From: an uncultured Kineosporia sp.
Lineage (GTDB): Bacteria > Actinomycetota > Actinomycetes > Actinomycetales > Kineosporiaceae
Reading direction: 5' to 3'
Length of the DNA stretch: 7,939 nt
NCBI GenBank assembly: GCA_937859855.1
Contig: CALMAR010000090.1
Location: forward strand, 1-7,939
In this document: one piece after another, positions 1 through 5,898 of the stretch
Position numbering within the stretch: position 1 is the stretch's first letter
Layout: the number at the start of each line of letters is the position of its first letter
Notes under the pieces: model-generated
Database searches by the model: none
What the model was told of the DNA's origin: nothing
What the model saw: the letters and a program-made list of their open reading frames with translations, nothing else
Translations under genes and position numbers: made by a program

Positions 1-2
1 GC

Positions 3-740
3 CCGGCACCACAACAGCCGGGCGGCGCAGGCCCGGGTCCGGGTCCAGGTCCGCAGAGTAGCGACGGCAAGCGCGTTGTGATCATCGCTGGCGTCGCGGT
101 TGCCACTGCTGTGCTGACGCTCGCCCTGGTGTTCTTGTTTTTGGGCCTGCGCGGCGACCAGGACAAGACCACCGCCACCCCTGCCCGGACGGCGGCGCCG
201 GCGGCCAGCGCCACCCCCTTGGTGACCCCGTCGGCGGCAGCCACCACCGGTGAGGCGTTCCCCAAGGGCTACACGGTCCACGAGAGTGGTCAGTTCGGCT
301 TTCAGAAGCCGTCCGGCTGGATGGTCAAGGCCGATGCCAAGTCGGCGTTCTTCCCCGATGCTCCGATCATCGAGGTCGCGAAGAACAATGTGGCGTTCTG
401 GAACGACCCGGCCAATCACCCGGCTGAGCAAGGCTTCTCGGTGACCGATCTGACTGGCACACCGACGACGCCGGCCGACTTCATCAACGCGGCCAGCCGG
501 ACAACGCAACGCCCGGTGTGCGCCAACGTCAGCGGTTACGCCACCGCGTTCACCCGGGGGGACTGGGTCGGGCTCAAGCTCGAATCCGGCCTCTGCTCCG
601 ACACCAACGGCCGGTCGGTCCTGATCTCCGCCACCCGGCAGAGTGACAACGCCAAGATCGGGGTGCTGATCCGCGGCGCCGACCCCACCACGGACACGGA
701 GAACCTCGCGATGAACGCATTCGACTCCTTCCGCAACTGA
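3..740 (+). CDS. Single-pass membrane protein with Pro/Gly-rich cytoplasmic tail (5' end outside window)
   Basis: I do not recognise the family. A GTG at 78 could start it, but the frame stays open to the left window edge and encodes a Pro/Gly/Gln-rich stretch (GPGPGPGP-type) followed by Ser-Ser-Asp-Gly-Lys-Arg directly before the hydrophobic segment. The real start therefore most likely lies upstream, and 78 lacks a ribosome binding site. Counting from the GTG: a membrane helix at about residues 1-24, a Thr/Ala/Pro-rich linker at about 30-58, then a roughly 160-residue globular domain to the end. That domain has two cysteines (codons 519-521 and 594-596) that could form an extracytoplasmic disulfide. 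The inferred topology is tail inside, domain outside. This layout is common in actinobacterial envelope proteins of unknown role. The gene ends 88 bases before lon on the same strand, with a hairpin between. Confidence 0.75.
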   Translation, partial: PAPQQPGGAGPGPGPGPQSSDGKRVVIIAGVAVATAVLTLALVFLFLGLRGDQDKTTATPARTAAPAASATPLVTPSAAATTGEAFPKGYTVHESGQFGFQKPSGWMVKADAKSAFFPDAPIIEVAKNNVAFWNDPANHPAEQGFSVTDLTGTPTTPADFINAASRTTQRPVCANVSGYATAFTRGDWVGLKLESGLCSDTNGRSVLISATRQSDNAKIGVLIRGADPTTDTENLAMNAFDSFRN

Positions 741-758
741 TCCGGCCAGCCGATCTGC

Positions 759-781
759 CCTGGGCGAAAGTTGAGCCCAGG
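759..781 (+). terminator. Candidate terminator hairpin after the membrane-protein gene
   Basis: CCTGGGC (759-765) and GCCCAGG (775-781) form a perfect 7-bp stem with a 9-base loop, 18 bases after the TGA at 738-740. There is no T tract, which is usual for GC-rich actinobacteria. The right arm overlaps the HAIR-like repeat of the lon promoter, so this DNA may serve both as terminator and operator. Confidence 0.35.
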
Positions 782-790
782 AGAGTCAAC
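770..790 (+). promoter_or_regulatory. HAIR-like HspR operator upstream of lon
   Basis: Half-sites GTTGAGC (770-776) and AGTCAAC (784-790) are separated by exactly 7 bases. The HspR-associated inverted repeat (HAIR) known from actinobacteria is CTTGAGT-N7-ACTCAAG, so 10 of 14 half-site bases match with the correct spacing. The two outer mismatches (G and C) compensate each other, so the site remains palindromic there. It lies 38 bases before the lon GTG. lon is an established HspR target in Streptomyces, so repression by HspR and release on heat shock is a reasonable inference. A weak -10-like TGTAAT follows at 807-812. Confidence 0.6.
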
Positions 791-828
791 CCTGGAACAG
801 TAACCGTGTAATCACCGTTGCAGACCCC

Positions 829-3216
829 GTGACTACTCAGAACTTTCCCGTCCTGTTCCTCGATGACATCGTCGTTCTCCCGGGCATGGCCGTGCCGGTC
901 GAGCTGACCGATCAGGCTCAGGCGAGTGTGGACGCCGCCCGCGCCGCCCGCACCAACCAGCCAGACGAGGAACAGCCGCTGCGGCTGCTGCTCGTCCCTC
1001 GCCTCGACGGCCAGTCCGGCGTGATGGGCGTGGTCGCCACGGTGACTCAAATTGGCCGGCTGCCCAGTGGCGAGCCCGCCGCCGTCCTCCGCGCCACCCA
1101 TCGGGCCCGGATCGGCACCGGTGTGATGGGGCCCGGCGCCGCTCTGTGGGTCGAGGCCGAGGTGCTCGACACCGCTGTTCCCACACCGAAGGCCCGTGAA
1201 CTGGCCGGTGAGTTCAAGCAGCTGCTGGCCTCGATCCTGCAGCACCGAAACGCCTGGCAGATCGTCGACACCGTGCAGCGGATGAACGACCCGAACGAGA
1301 TCGCGGACGCGGCCGGCTACGCCTCCTGGATCGAGCTCGCCGACAAGGTGACCCTGCTGCAGACGCAGGATCTGGAGGAACGGCTCACCCTGCTGCTGGA
1401 TCGGGCCCGCGCCCACCTGGCCGAGGTCGAAGTCACCGACAAGATCCGCGAGGAGGTCCGCGAGGGCCTGGACAAGACCCAGCGCGAGTACGTGCTGCGC
1501 CAGCAGCTGGCCGCGATCCGCAAGGAGCTGGGCGAAGGAGACGCCGGGGACGAGGCCAGCTACCGGTCCCGGATCGAGGCGGCCACCCTGCCGGACGCCG
1601 TCCGCACAGCCGCGCTGCGCGAGGCCGACCGGCTGGAGCGCACTCCGGATGCCTCGCCCGAAGGTGGCTGGATCCGGACCTGGCTGGACACCATCCTCGA
1701 CCTGCCCTGGGGCATCAAGACGCCGGACAGCAACGATGTTCCGGCTGCCCGGGCGGTGCTGGACGCTGATCACACCGGCCTGGACGACGTCAAGGACCGG
1801 ATCACCGAGTACCTGGCTGTGCGGGCCCGCCGGTCCGCGCGCGGGCTGGACCTGGTCGGCGGCCGCGGATCGGGCGCGGTGCTGGCCCTGGTCGGGCCGC
1901 CCGGTGTCGGCAAGACCTCGCTGGGTGAATCGGTGGCCCGGGCGCTGGGCCGCAACTTCGTCCGGGTCGCGCTGGGCGGGGTCCGGGACGAGGCCGAGAT
2001 CCGCGGCCACCGCCGGACCTATGTCGGGGCCCTGCCCGGCCGGATCGTTCGCGCGATCAAGGAATCGGGTTCGATGAACCCGGTGGTGCTGCTGGACGAG
2101 GTCGACAAGGTCGGCGCGGACTACCGCGGTGACCCGGCTTCGGCCCTGCTCGAGGTGCTCGACCCAGCCCAGAACCACACCTTCCGCGACCACTACCTCG
2201 AGGTCGACCTGGACCTGTCCGACGTGCTGTTCCTGGCCACGGCGAACGTCGCCGAGGCGATCCCGGAGGCGCTCCTGGACCGGATGGAACTGGTGCGCCT
2301 GGACGGCTACACCGAGGACGAGAAGGTGGCCATCGCCCGCGATCACCTGCTCCAGCGCCAGCTGGACCGGGCCGGGCTGGGCCTGGACGAGGTGTCGGTC
2401 CAGGACGATGCGCTGCGGCTGGTCGCATCCGAATACACCCGCGAGGCCGGTGTCCGCCAGCTCGAACGGGCCATCGCCCGGATCCTGCGCAAGGTGGCCA
2501 CCGCTATCGCCCAGGCCGATGACGCCGAGAAGGTGGTGGTCGGCGCGGGCGACGTCCGGACCTATCTGGGCCGGCCCCGGTTCACTCCGGAAGCGGAGCG
2601 GCGGGCCGCGGTGCCCGGTGTCGCGACCGGGCTGGCGGTGACCGGGACCGGCGGCGACGTGCTGTTCGTCGAAGTCGCCACCATGGACGGCGAACCGGGC
2701 CTGACCCTGACCGGGCAGCTCGGCGACGTGATGAAGGAGTCGGCCCAGATCGCGCTCAGCTACCTGCGGGCCAACGCGCAGCGGCTCGCGATTCCGACCG
2801 GATCACTGGCTGACCACCGGGTGCACGTGCACTTCCCGGCGGGGGCGGTGCCCAAGGACGGGCCGTCGGCCGGGGTCACCATGACCACGGCGCTGGCGTC
2901 TCTGCTGACCGGCCGGCTGGTCCGCGACGACGTGGCGATGACCGGCGAGGTGTCGCTGACGGGCAGGGTGATGCCGATCGGCGGGGTCAAGCAGAAGCTG
3001 CTGGCCGCGCATCGGATGGGCATCACCGACGTGATCATTCCGGCCCGCAATGAGCCGGACCTGGACGACGTCCCCGAGCAGGTGCGTGAACAGCTGACCG
3101 TGCACCTGGTGTCCGACGTGGCTCAGGTACTGGAACTGGCCCTGGAGCCAGCCGTCAGCACCGTCGCCGGCACGGACTCCAGCGAGGACTCCGGCACCGT
3201 CTCCAGCGCCGCCTGA
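829..3216 (+). CDS. lon: ATP-dependent protease LonA (endopeptidase La)
   Basis: Cytosolic AAA+ serine protease that unfolds and degrades damaged and short-lived regulatory proteins as a hexamer. The 795 residues match the usual LonA length. The N-terminal substrate-binding domain opens with PVLFLDDIVVLPGM (7-20) and runs to about 200, then a helical linker. Walker A GPPGVGKT is at 356-363, Walker B VVLLDEVD at 419-426, sensor-1 Asn473 (ATAN), arginine finger Arg485 and sensor-2 Arg543. The protease domain covers about 590-775, with catalytic Ser680 in PKDGPSAG and Lys723 in GGVKQKLLAAH; the 43-residue Ser-Lys spacing equals that of E. coli Lon. The C-terminal tail after 775 is Ser/Asp-rich. 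The GTG start places the first strand as in homologues. No clear Shine-Dalgarno is seen, so a short-leader or leaderless mRNA is possible. A HAIR-like site upstream suggests heat-shock control by HspR. Confidence 0.97.
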   Translation: MTTQNFPVLFLDDIVVLPGMAVPVELTDQAQASVDAARAARTNQPDEEQPLRLLLVPRLDGQSGVMGVVATVTQIGRLPSGEPAAVLRATHRARIGTGVMGPGAALWVEAEVLDTAVPTPKARELAGEFKQLLASILQHRNAWQIVDTVQRMNDPNEIADAAGYASWIELADKVTLLQTQDLEERLTLLLDRARAHLAEVEVTDKIREEVREGLDKTQREYVLRQQLAAIRKELGEGDAGDEASYRSRIEAATLPDAVRTAALREADRLERTPDASPEGGWIRTWLDTILDLPWGIKTPDSNDVPAARAVLDADHTGLDDVKDRITEYLAVRARRSARGLDLVGGRGSGAVLALVGPPGVGKTSLGESVARALGRNFVRVALGGVRDEAEIRGHRRTYVGALPGRIVRAIKESGSMNPVVLLDEVDKVGADYRGDPASALLEVLDPAQNHTFRDHYLEVDLDLSDVLFLATANVAEAIPEALLDRMELVRLDGYTEDEKVAIARDHLLQRQLDRAGLGLDEVSVQDDALRLVASEYTREAGVRQLERAIARILRKVATAIAQADDAEKVVVGAGDVRTYLGRPRFTPEAERRAAVPGVATGLAVTGTGGDVLFVEVATMDGEPGLTLTGQLGDVMKESAQIALSYLRANAQRLAIPTGSLADHRVHVHFPAGAVPKDGPSAGVTMTTALASLLTGRLVRDDVAMTGEVSLTGRVMPIGGVKQKLLAAHRMGITDVIIPARNEPDLDDVPEQVREQLTVHLVSDVAQVLELALEPAVSTVAGTDSSEDSGTVSSAA

Positions 3217-3230
3217 CCAGCTGGCTCGGT

Positions 3231-3271
3231 AACGGCTTCGGCCCGGGCTAATCGCCTGAGCCGAAGCCGTT
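3231..3271. terminator. Bidirectional terminator hairpin between lon and the facing small gene
   Basis: AACGGCTTCGGC (3231-3242) and GCCGAAGCCGTT (3260-3271) form a perfect 12-bp stem. After a single C/A mismatch the stem continues for five more pairs (3244-3248 with 3254-3258, one of them G-U), closing on the five-base loop TAATC. The structure begins 14 bases after the lon TGA. On the other strand it includes the last codons and the TAG (3248-3250) of the small membrane-protein gene. There is no T tract. The stem length and the position between convergent genes support a shared terminator. Confidence 0.65.
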
Positions 3272-3574
3272 GTCGTCGATGTGGGTCCGGAAGTCGCCGC
3301 GCAGCTGGCTCTCGAACGCGCTGCCGGCCGCGACACCCAGGATGATCAGCGTGATCATGAAGAGGATGAGGCCGAGCCAGACTCCGATCGCAATCCGCCA
3401 GATGCTGGGCCGCGTCACCGGATTCGGAACGTGGCCCGGCGCCACCGGCATGGGCATCGGCGGCCGCATCGGGTACTGCTGCTGAGGCTGGCCCGGCAAG
3501 GGCGGCCGGCCGGTCTCCCACGGAGCTGGGCTGGTGGGCCAGGGCTGGCCCGGCCCCGGCGGTTGAGTGCTCAT
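3248..3574 (-). CDS. Small Pro-rich single-pass membrane protein, function unknown
   Basis: A 108-residue protein of no family I can name. Residues 1-56 are very rich in Pro, Gln and Met (PPGPGQPWP near the start, then Met-Pro repeats). One strongly hydrophobic helix at about 58-84 (IWRIAIGVWLGLILFMIT and onward) is followed by a short charged C-terminal tail. Pro-rich cytoplasmic N-terminus, then helix, then a short outside tail is the likely arrangement. The ATG at 3574 is well supported: a GGGGAGGA Shine-Dalgarno lies about 9 bases upstream on the minus strand. It converges on lon and diverges from the LacI-family gene, with 127 bases between the two starts. Its last codons lie inside the terminator hairpin at 3231-3271. 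The architecture resembles the membrane protein truncated at the left edge of the window. Confidence 0.85.
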   Translation of the reverse strand: MSTQPPGPGQPWPTSPAPWETGRPPLPGQPQQQYPMRPPMPMPVAPGHVPNPVTRPSIWRIAIGVWLGLILFMITLIILGVAAGSAFESQLRGDFRTHIDDNGFGSGD

Positions 3575-3620
3575 GGTGGCGTGTCCTCCCCAGTGGCCGC
3601 GAGCAGCGTGACCGCATCCT

Positions 3621-3632
3621 CGCCGATCGGCG
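3621..3632. promoter_or_regulatory. 12-bp perfect palindrome in a divergent promoter region
   Basis: CGCCGATCGGCG is a perfect palindrome; two more complementary pairs (3618-3619 with 3634-3635) follow after one mismatch. It lies 46 bases before the small membrane-protein start and 69 bases before the lacI-type start. It could be an operator for either gene. It does not contain the AANCGNTT core typical of many LacI-family sites, so autoregulation by the neighbouring repressor is not directly supported. Confidence 0.3.
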
Positions 3633-3701
3633 GGGGTATGTCAGCAATGCGGCGGCTGGCGATGTCGTTGCAGCCGGCCGCCGGGTGGCTACGGTGAGCC
3701 T

Positions 3702-4709
3702 GTGAGTGAACGGCGGCGGCGCACTACTCTCCGGGATCTCGCGGAGGACACCGGCCTGTCGTCTGCCGCGGTCAGCTACGCCCTGCGGGGACTGCACGTT
3801 CCGCCCGAGACCCAGGCCCGGGTGCGTGAGGCCGCGCAACGGCTGGGCTACCAGGCCGATCCGATCGCCCGGGCTCTGGCCTCGGGGCGGACCGAGACGG
3901 TCGGACTGCTCTGCGGCTCGCTGACCAATCCGTGGCACCAGAACCTGGCCGCGGCGCTGGGCCGAGAGTTGCTCGAGGCCGGTCGCAACGCGTTTACCGT
4001 GGACGCCGGCAACGATCCTTCGCGCGAGGCGCTGCTGGCTCGGCGGCTGGTCGATCAGCGGGTGGACGCCCTGATCGTGCTGCCGGTCGACCCGATGGCC
4101 GACCACTGGGCCGAGCTGGACGAGCACACCACCCTGATCTCGATCGGCGACGCGCTGCCCGCCGCTGCGCTGGCCAGTTCGGTGCTGTTCGACAACGTCA
4201 CCGGACTGACCGACGGGCTGCGGATGCTGGCTGGCGCCGGGCACACCCGGGTCACCGTGCTCACCCCGGCCGCACCCTCGACGCCGGACCGCTCGGCCGA
4301 GCAGATCGTCCAGCGGGTCGCGCCGAAGCTCGGCCTGACTGCTCAGCTGCTCACCTCGCCGCACGATCTCGACGGGGCGGCCGCGATCGCCCGGGACCAG
4401 CTGCGGGCAGCGAGCCCGGTGACTGCGTTCCTGTGTCTGGCCGACTCGTTCGCCTTCGGCGTCTACGCGGCCGCAGCTGAACTGAGATTGGCTGTGCCGC
4501 AAGACATCTCAGTCGTGGGTTACGACGATCTGCCAGTGTCCAGGCTGCTCACACCGGCCCTGTCCAGTTACCGATGGCCGGCCGAGGATCTGGTCAGCAC
4601 CGTGGTCCGCTGGGTCACCGAGGAGTCGGGCGATGTGGTAGCTGGACGACGCAGTGTGCTCGCTCCCGAGCCGATGCCGCGCGGCAGCGTGGCCGCGCCC
4701 CGGCATTGA
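3702..4709 (+). CDS. LacI/GalR-family transcriptional repressor
   Basis: A 335-residue ligand-responsive DNA-binding protein of usual family length, acting as a dimer. The N-terminal helix-turn-helix covers about 9-30 (TLRDLAEDTGLSSAAVSYAL). The hinge helix with its minor-groove Leu lies at about 53-62 (DPIARALASG). A type-I periplasmic-binding-protein-like sensor domain follows from about 65 (TVGLLCGSLTNPWHQ) and includes the typical ISVVGYDDLPVSRLLTPALSS at 269-289. The residues lining the ligand pocket do not identify the effector. The start is GTG; a weak GGTGAG lies three bases upstream, and no other in-frame start is nearby. A LacI-type operator at 4845-4858, on the promoter of the next operon, makes the amidohydrolase-dioxygenase pair the likely target. 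The gene is followed by a large structured inverted repeat. Confidence 0.93.
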   Translation: MSERRRRTTLRDLAEDTGLSSAAVSYALRGLHVPPETQARVREAAQRLGYQADPIARALASGRTETVGLLCGSLTNPWHQNLAAALGRELLEAGRNAFTVDAGNDPSREALLARRLVDQRVDALIVLPVDPMADHWAELDEHTTLISIGDALPAAALASSVLFDNVTGLTDGLRMLAGAGHTRVTVLTPAAPSTPDRSAEQIVQRVAPKLGLTAQLLTSPHDLDGAAAIARDQLRAASPVTAFLCLADSFAFGVYAAAAELRLAVPQDISVVGYDDLPVSRLLTPALSSYRWPAEDLVSTVVRWVTEESGDVVAGRRSVLAPEPMPRGSVAAPRH

Positions 4710-4738
4710 ACGGCCCGTTGGCGCGCGCACGGCGTCTT

Positions 4739-4803
4739 GATCACCGGCTCAGCCCCGCACTTGTGGCCGTGCGGGCGCACTAGTGCGTGCTGAGCACGTG
4801 ATC
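4739..4803 (+). repeat. 65-nt nested inverted repeat with three-way-junction fold
   Basis: The outer arms GATCAC-CG-GCTCAGC (4739-4753) and GCTGAGC-AC-GTGATC (4789-4803) pair over 13 bp with a 2x2 internal mismatch. They enclose two further hairpins. The first is CCCGCAC / GTGCGGG (4754-4760 with 4769-4775, 8-base loop). The second is the perfect palindrome CGCACTAGTGCG (4776-4787). Only T4788 is left unpaired at the junction. It begins 29 bases after the LacI-family stop codon and ends 28 bases before the next -35 box. It may act as the terminator of that gene, a structured RNA, or a palindromic mobile remnant. No T tract follows. Confidence 0.6.
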
Positions 4804-4831
4804 TTGCTGGGTGGTCCGCTCTGTCCGGCCA

Positions 4832-4861
4832 TTGACCAGGTCTGGTTAAGCGCTTCACAAT
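4832..4861 (+). promoter_or_regulatory. Candidate sigma-70-type promoter of the amidohydrolase-dioxygenase operon
   Basis: TTGACC (4832-4837, five of six to the -35 consensus) and CACAAT (4856-4861, four of six to the -10 consensus) are separated by 18 bases. Transcription would start near 4868, giving a leader of about 80 bases to the preferred ATG at 4948. The LacI-type operator lies between the boxes and overlaps the -10. Confidence 0.45.
4845..4858. promoter_or_regulatory. LacI-family operator
   Basis: GTTAAGCGCTTCAC is a 14-base palindrome with one mismatched pair (12 of 14 bases symmetrical) and the core AAGCGCTT. A central CG flanked by A/T-rich half-sites is the hallmark of LacI/GalR-family operators. 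It overlaps the spacer and -10 of the candidate promoter, the position expected for repression. It lies 136 bases downstream of a LacI-family gene, so that protein is the likely binder (inference). Confidence 0.65.
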
Positions 4862-4938
4862 GAGAACACGGCGGCCCGCCAACGATGTCCCGCCGGTTCT
4901 CACCCGATGAGCCAGCTGGCCGGCGTGGGGCGGCGGAT

Positions 4939-4943
4939 AGGAG
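4939..4943 (+). promoter_or_regulatory. Ribosome binding site that decides the amidohydrolase start
   Basis: AGGAG lies four bases before the ATG at 4948, a little close but clear. The in-frame ATG at 4885, 63 bases upstream, has no purine-rich sequence before it, and its extra 21 residues (Arg/Pro-rich) precede the natural start of the barrel fold. Confidence 0.55.
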
Positions 4944-4947
4944 CGAG

Positions 4948-5898
4948 ATGGCGGGGCAGACAGCTGCAGCCCAAGCGCTGATCGACGTTCACCAGCACCT
5001 CTGGCCGGCCGAACTGATCGACGCTCTGCGAGCTCGCACCCGGGCGCCCCGGCTGGACGGCTGGACCCTGTATCTGGCCGGCGAACCGCCTTACCAGCTC
5101 CGGCGACAGGATCACGATCAACGGGCCCGCCAAATGCTGGAGCAGGCCACGCTGGCCCTGGTTTCACTCTCCAGCCCGCTCGGGCTCGAGGACCTGGATC
5201 CCTCCGAGGGTGGGCCGCTGCTTCAGTCCTGGCATGCTGGTGCGGCCCGCCTGCCTCCGCCGTTCAGGGCCTGGGCCGCGGTGACCCGGACCGAGCCGGA
5301 CCTGGCCGAGCTGAAGGATCTGCTCGGTGCGGGCTTCGCCGGACTCCAGATTCCGGCCTCTTGGATGGCCAATCCGGCTGCGCTGGAAAGTCTTTCGCCG
5401 GTGCTGGAGGTGTGCCAGGCCGCCGACCGGCCGGTGCTGGTGCACCCGGGCCCGCTACTCGCCGAACCTGACATCGGCCGCCTGCCCGCCTGGTGGGCCG
5501 CCGTGGCCGGTTACCCGGCTCAGCTTCAGTCAGCCTGGTGGAGCTGGCAGGTGACCGGCCGGTCACTGCTGCCGGATCTGCGGATCTGCTTCGCCGCGGG
5601 CGCCGGGCTGGCACCGGTCCATCACGAACGGTTCCAGGCCCGGGGCGGATCCACCGGCGCGGTCGACCCGAGCGTGTTCGTGGAGACCTCCAGCTACGGC
5701 CCGCAGGCGATCGACGCCCTGATCCGGGCGCTCGGCATCGACGTGATCGTGGCCGGCAGTGATCGGCCCTACTGCCAGCCCAGCGACTTCCGGGCACCGC
5801 CGTTCCACCTCGGCAACGCCGCCGCCCTGGCCATCACCAGCAGCAACCCCCGCCGGTTCCTGGCCGGAGGCCCTGTTCATCCCGGAGGCGCAGCCTGA
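4948..5898 (+). CDS. Amidohydrolase-2-type metal-dependent hydrolase
   Basis: A 316-residue TIM-barrel enzyme of the amidohydrolase superfamily (Amidohydro_2, related to ACMSD-type hydrolases and decarboxylases). The first strand carries the metal pair His15 and His17 (LIDVHQHLWP). A further metal-type His166 lies in RPVLVHPGP, and the catalytic-type Asp272 in AGSDRPY. At the place where relatives such as ACMSD have His in FAHGGG, this protein reads FAAGAG (Ala217). Two histidines nearby (225, 226) could substitute. The substrate is unknown. I chose the ATG at 4948 for its AGGAG and its position just before the barrel; the ATG at 4885 would add 21 residues. The TGA overlaps the ATG of the dioxygenase by one base, so the two are co-translated and probably work on one pathway, under the LacI-type operator upstream. 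Confidence 0.85.
   Translation: MAGQTAAAQALIDVHQHLWPAELIDALRARTRAPRLDGWTLYLAGEPPYQLRRQDHDQRARQMLEQATLALVSLSSPLGLEDLDPSEGGPLLQSWHAGAARLPPPFRAWAAVTRTEPDLAELKDLLGAGFAGLQIPASWMANPAALESLSPVLEVCQAADRPVLVHPGPLLAEPDIGRLPAWWAAVAGYPAQLQSAWWSWQVTGRSLLPDLRICFAAGAGLAPVHHERFQARGGSTGAVDPSVFVETSSYGPQAIDALIRALGIDVIVAGSDRPYCQPSDFRAPPFHLGNAAALAITSSNPRRFLAGGPVHPGGAA

Noticed and set aside
78..80. GTG as the start of the first membrane protein
   Set aside because: The frame continues open to the window edge with a biased Pro/Gly tail and a basic residue pair before the helix, and no ribosome binding site precedes the GTG.
574..2346. Long minus-strand open frame of 590 codons across lon
   Set aside because: It lies antisense to a clear Lon protease, is rich in Gly/Gln/Val/Asp without any recognisable domain, and is a typical GC-rich shadow frame.
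3654..3675. GGCTG...CAGCC inverted repeat upstream of the LacI-family gene
   Set aside because: A five-bp arm with a 12-base spacer is expected by chance here, and it lacks a LacI-type core.
3123..4502. Minus-strand open frame of 459 codons
   Set aside because: It overlaps the small membrane-protein gene in another frame and runs antisense to the LacI-family gene. The composition is Arg/Gly/Gln-rich with no domain.
4709..4719. Short inverted repeat AACGG-C-CCGTT at the LacI stop codon
   Set aside because: Only five base pairs with a one-base centre; no better than chance in GC-rich DNA.
4739..4803. tRNA-like gene
   Set aside because: The fold is a three-way junction with a 13-bp interrupted outer stem. 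There is no anticodon arm, T-loop consensus or CCA-like acceptor end.
4885..4947. Upstream ATG as the amidohydrolase start
   Set aside because: No ribosome binding site precedes it and the added residues do not belong to the barrel fold; the ATG at 4948 has AGGAG. It cannot be fully excluded.
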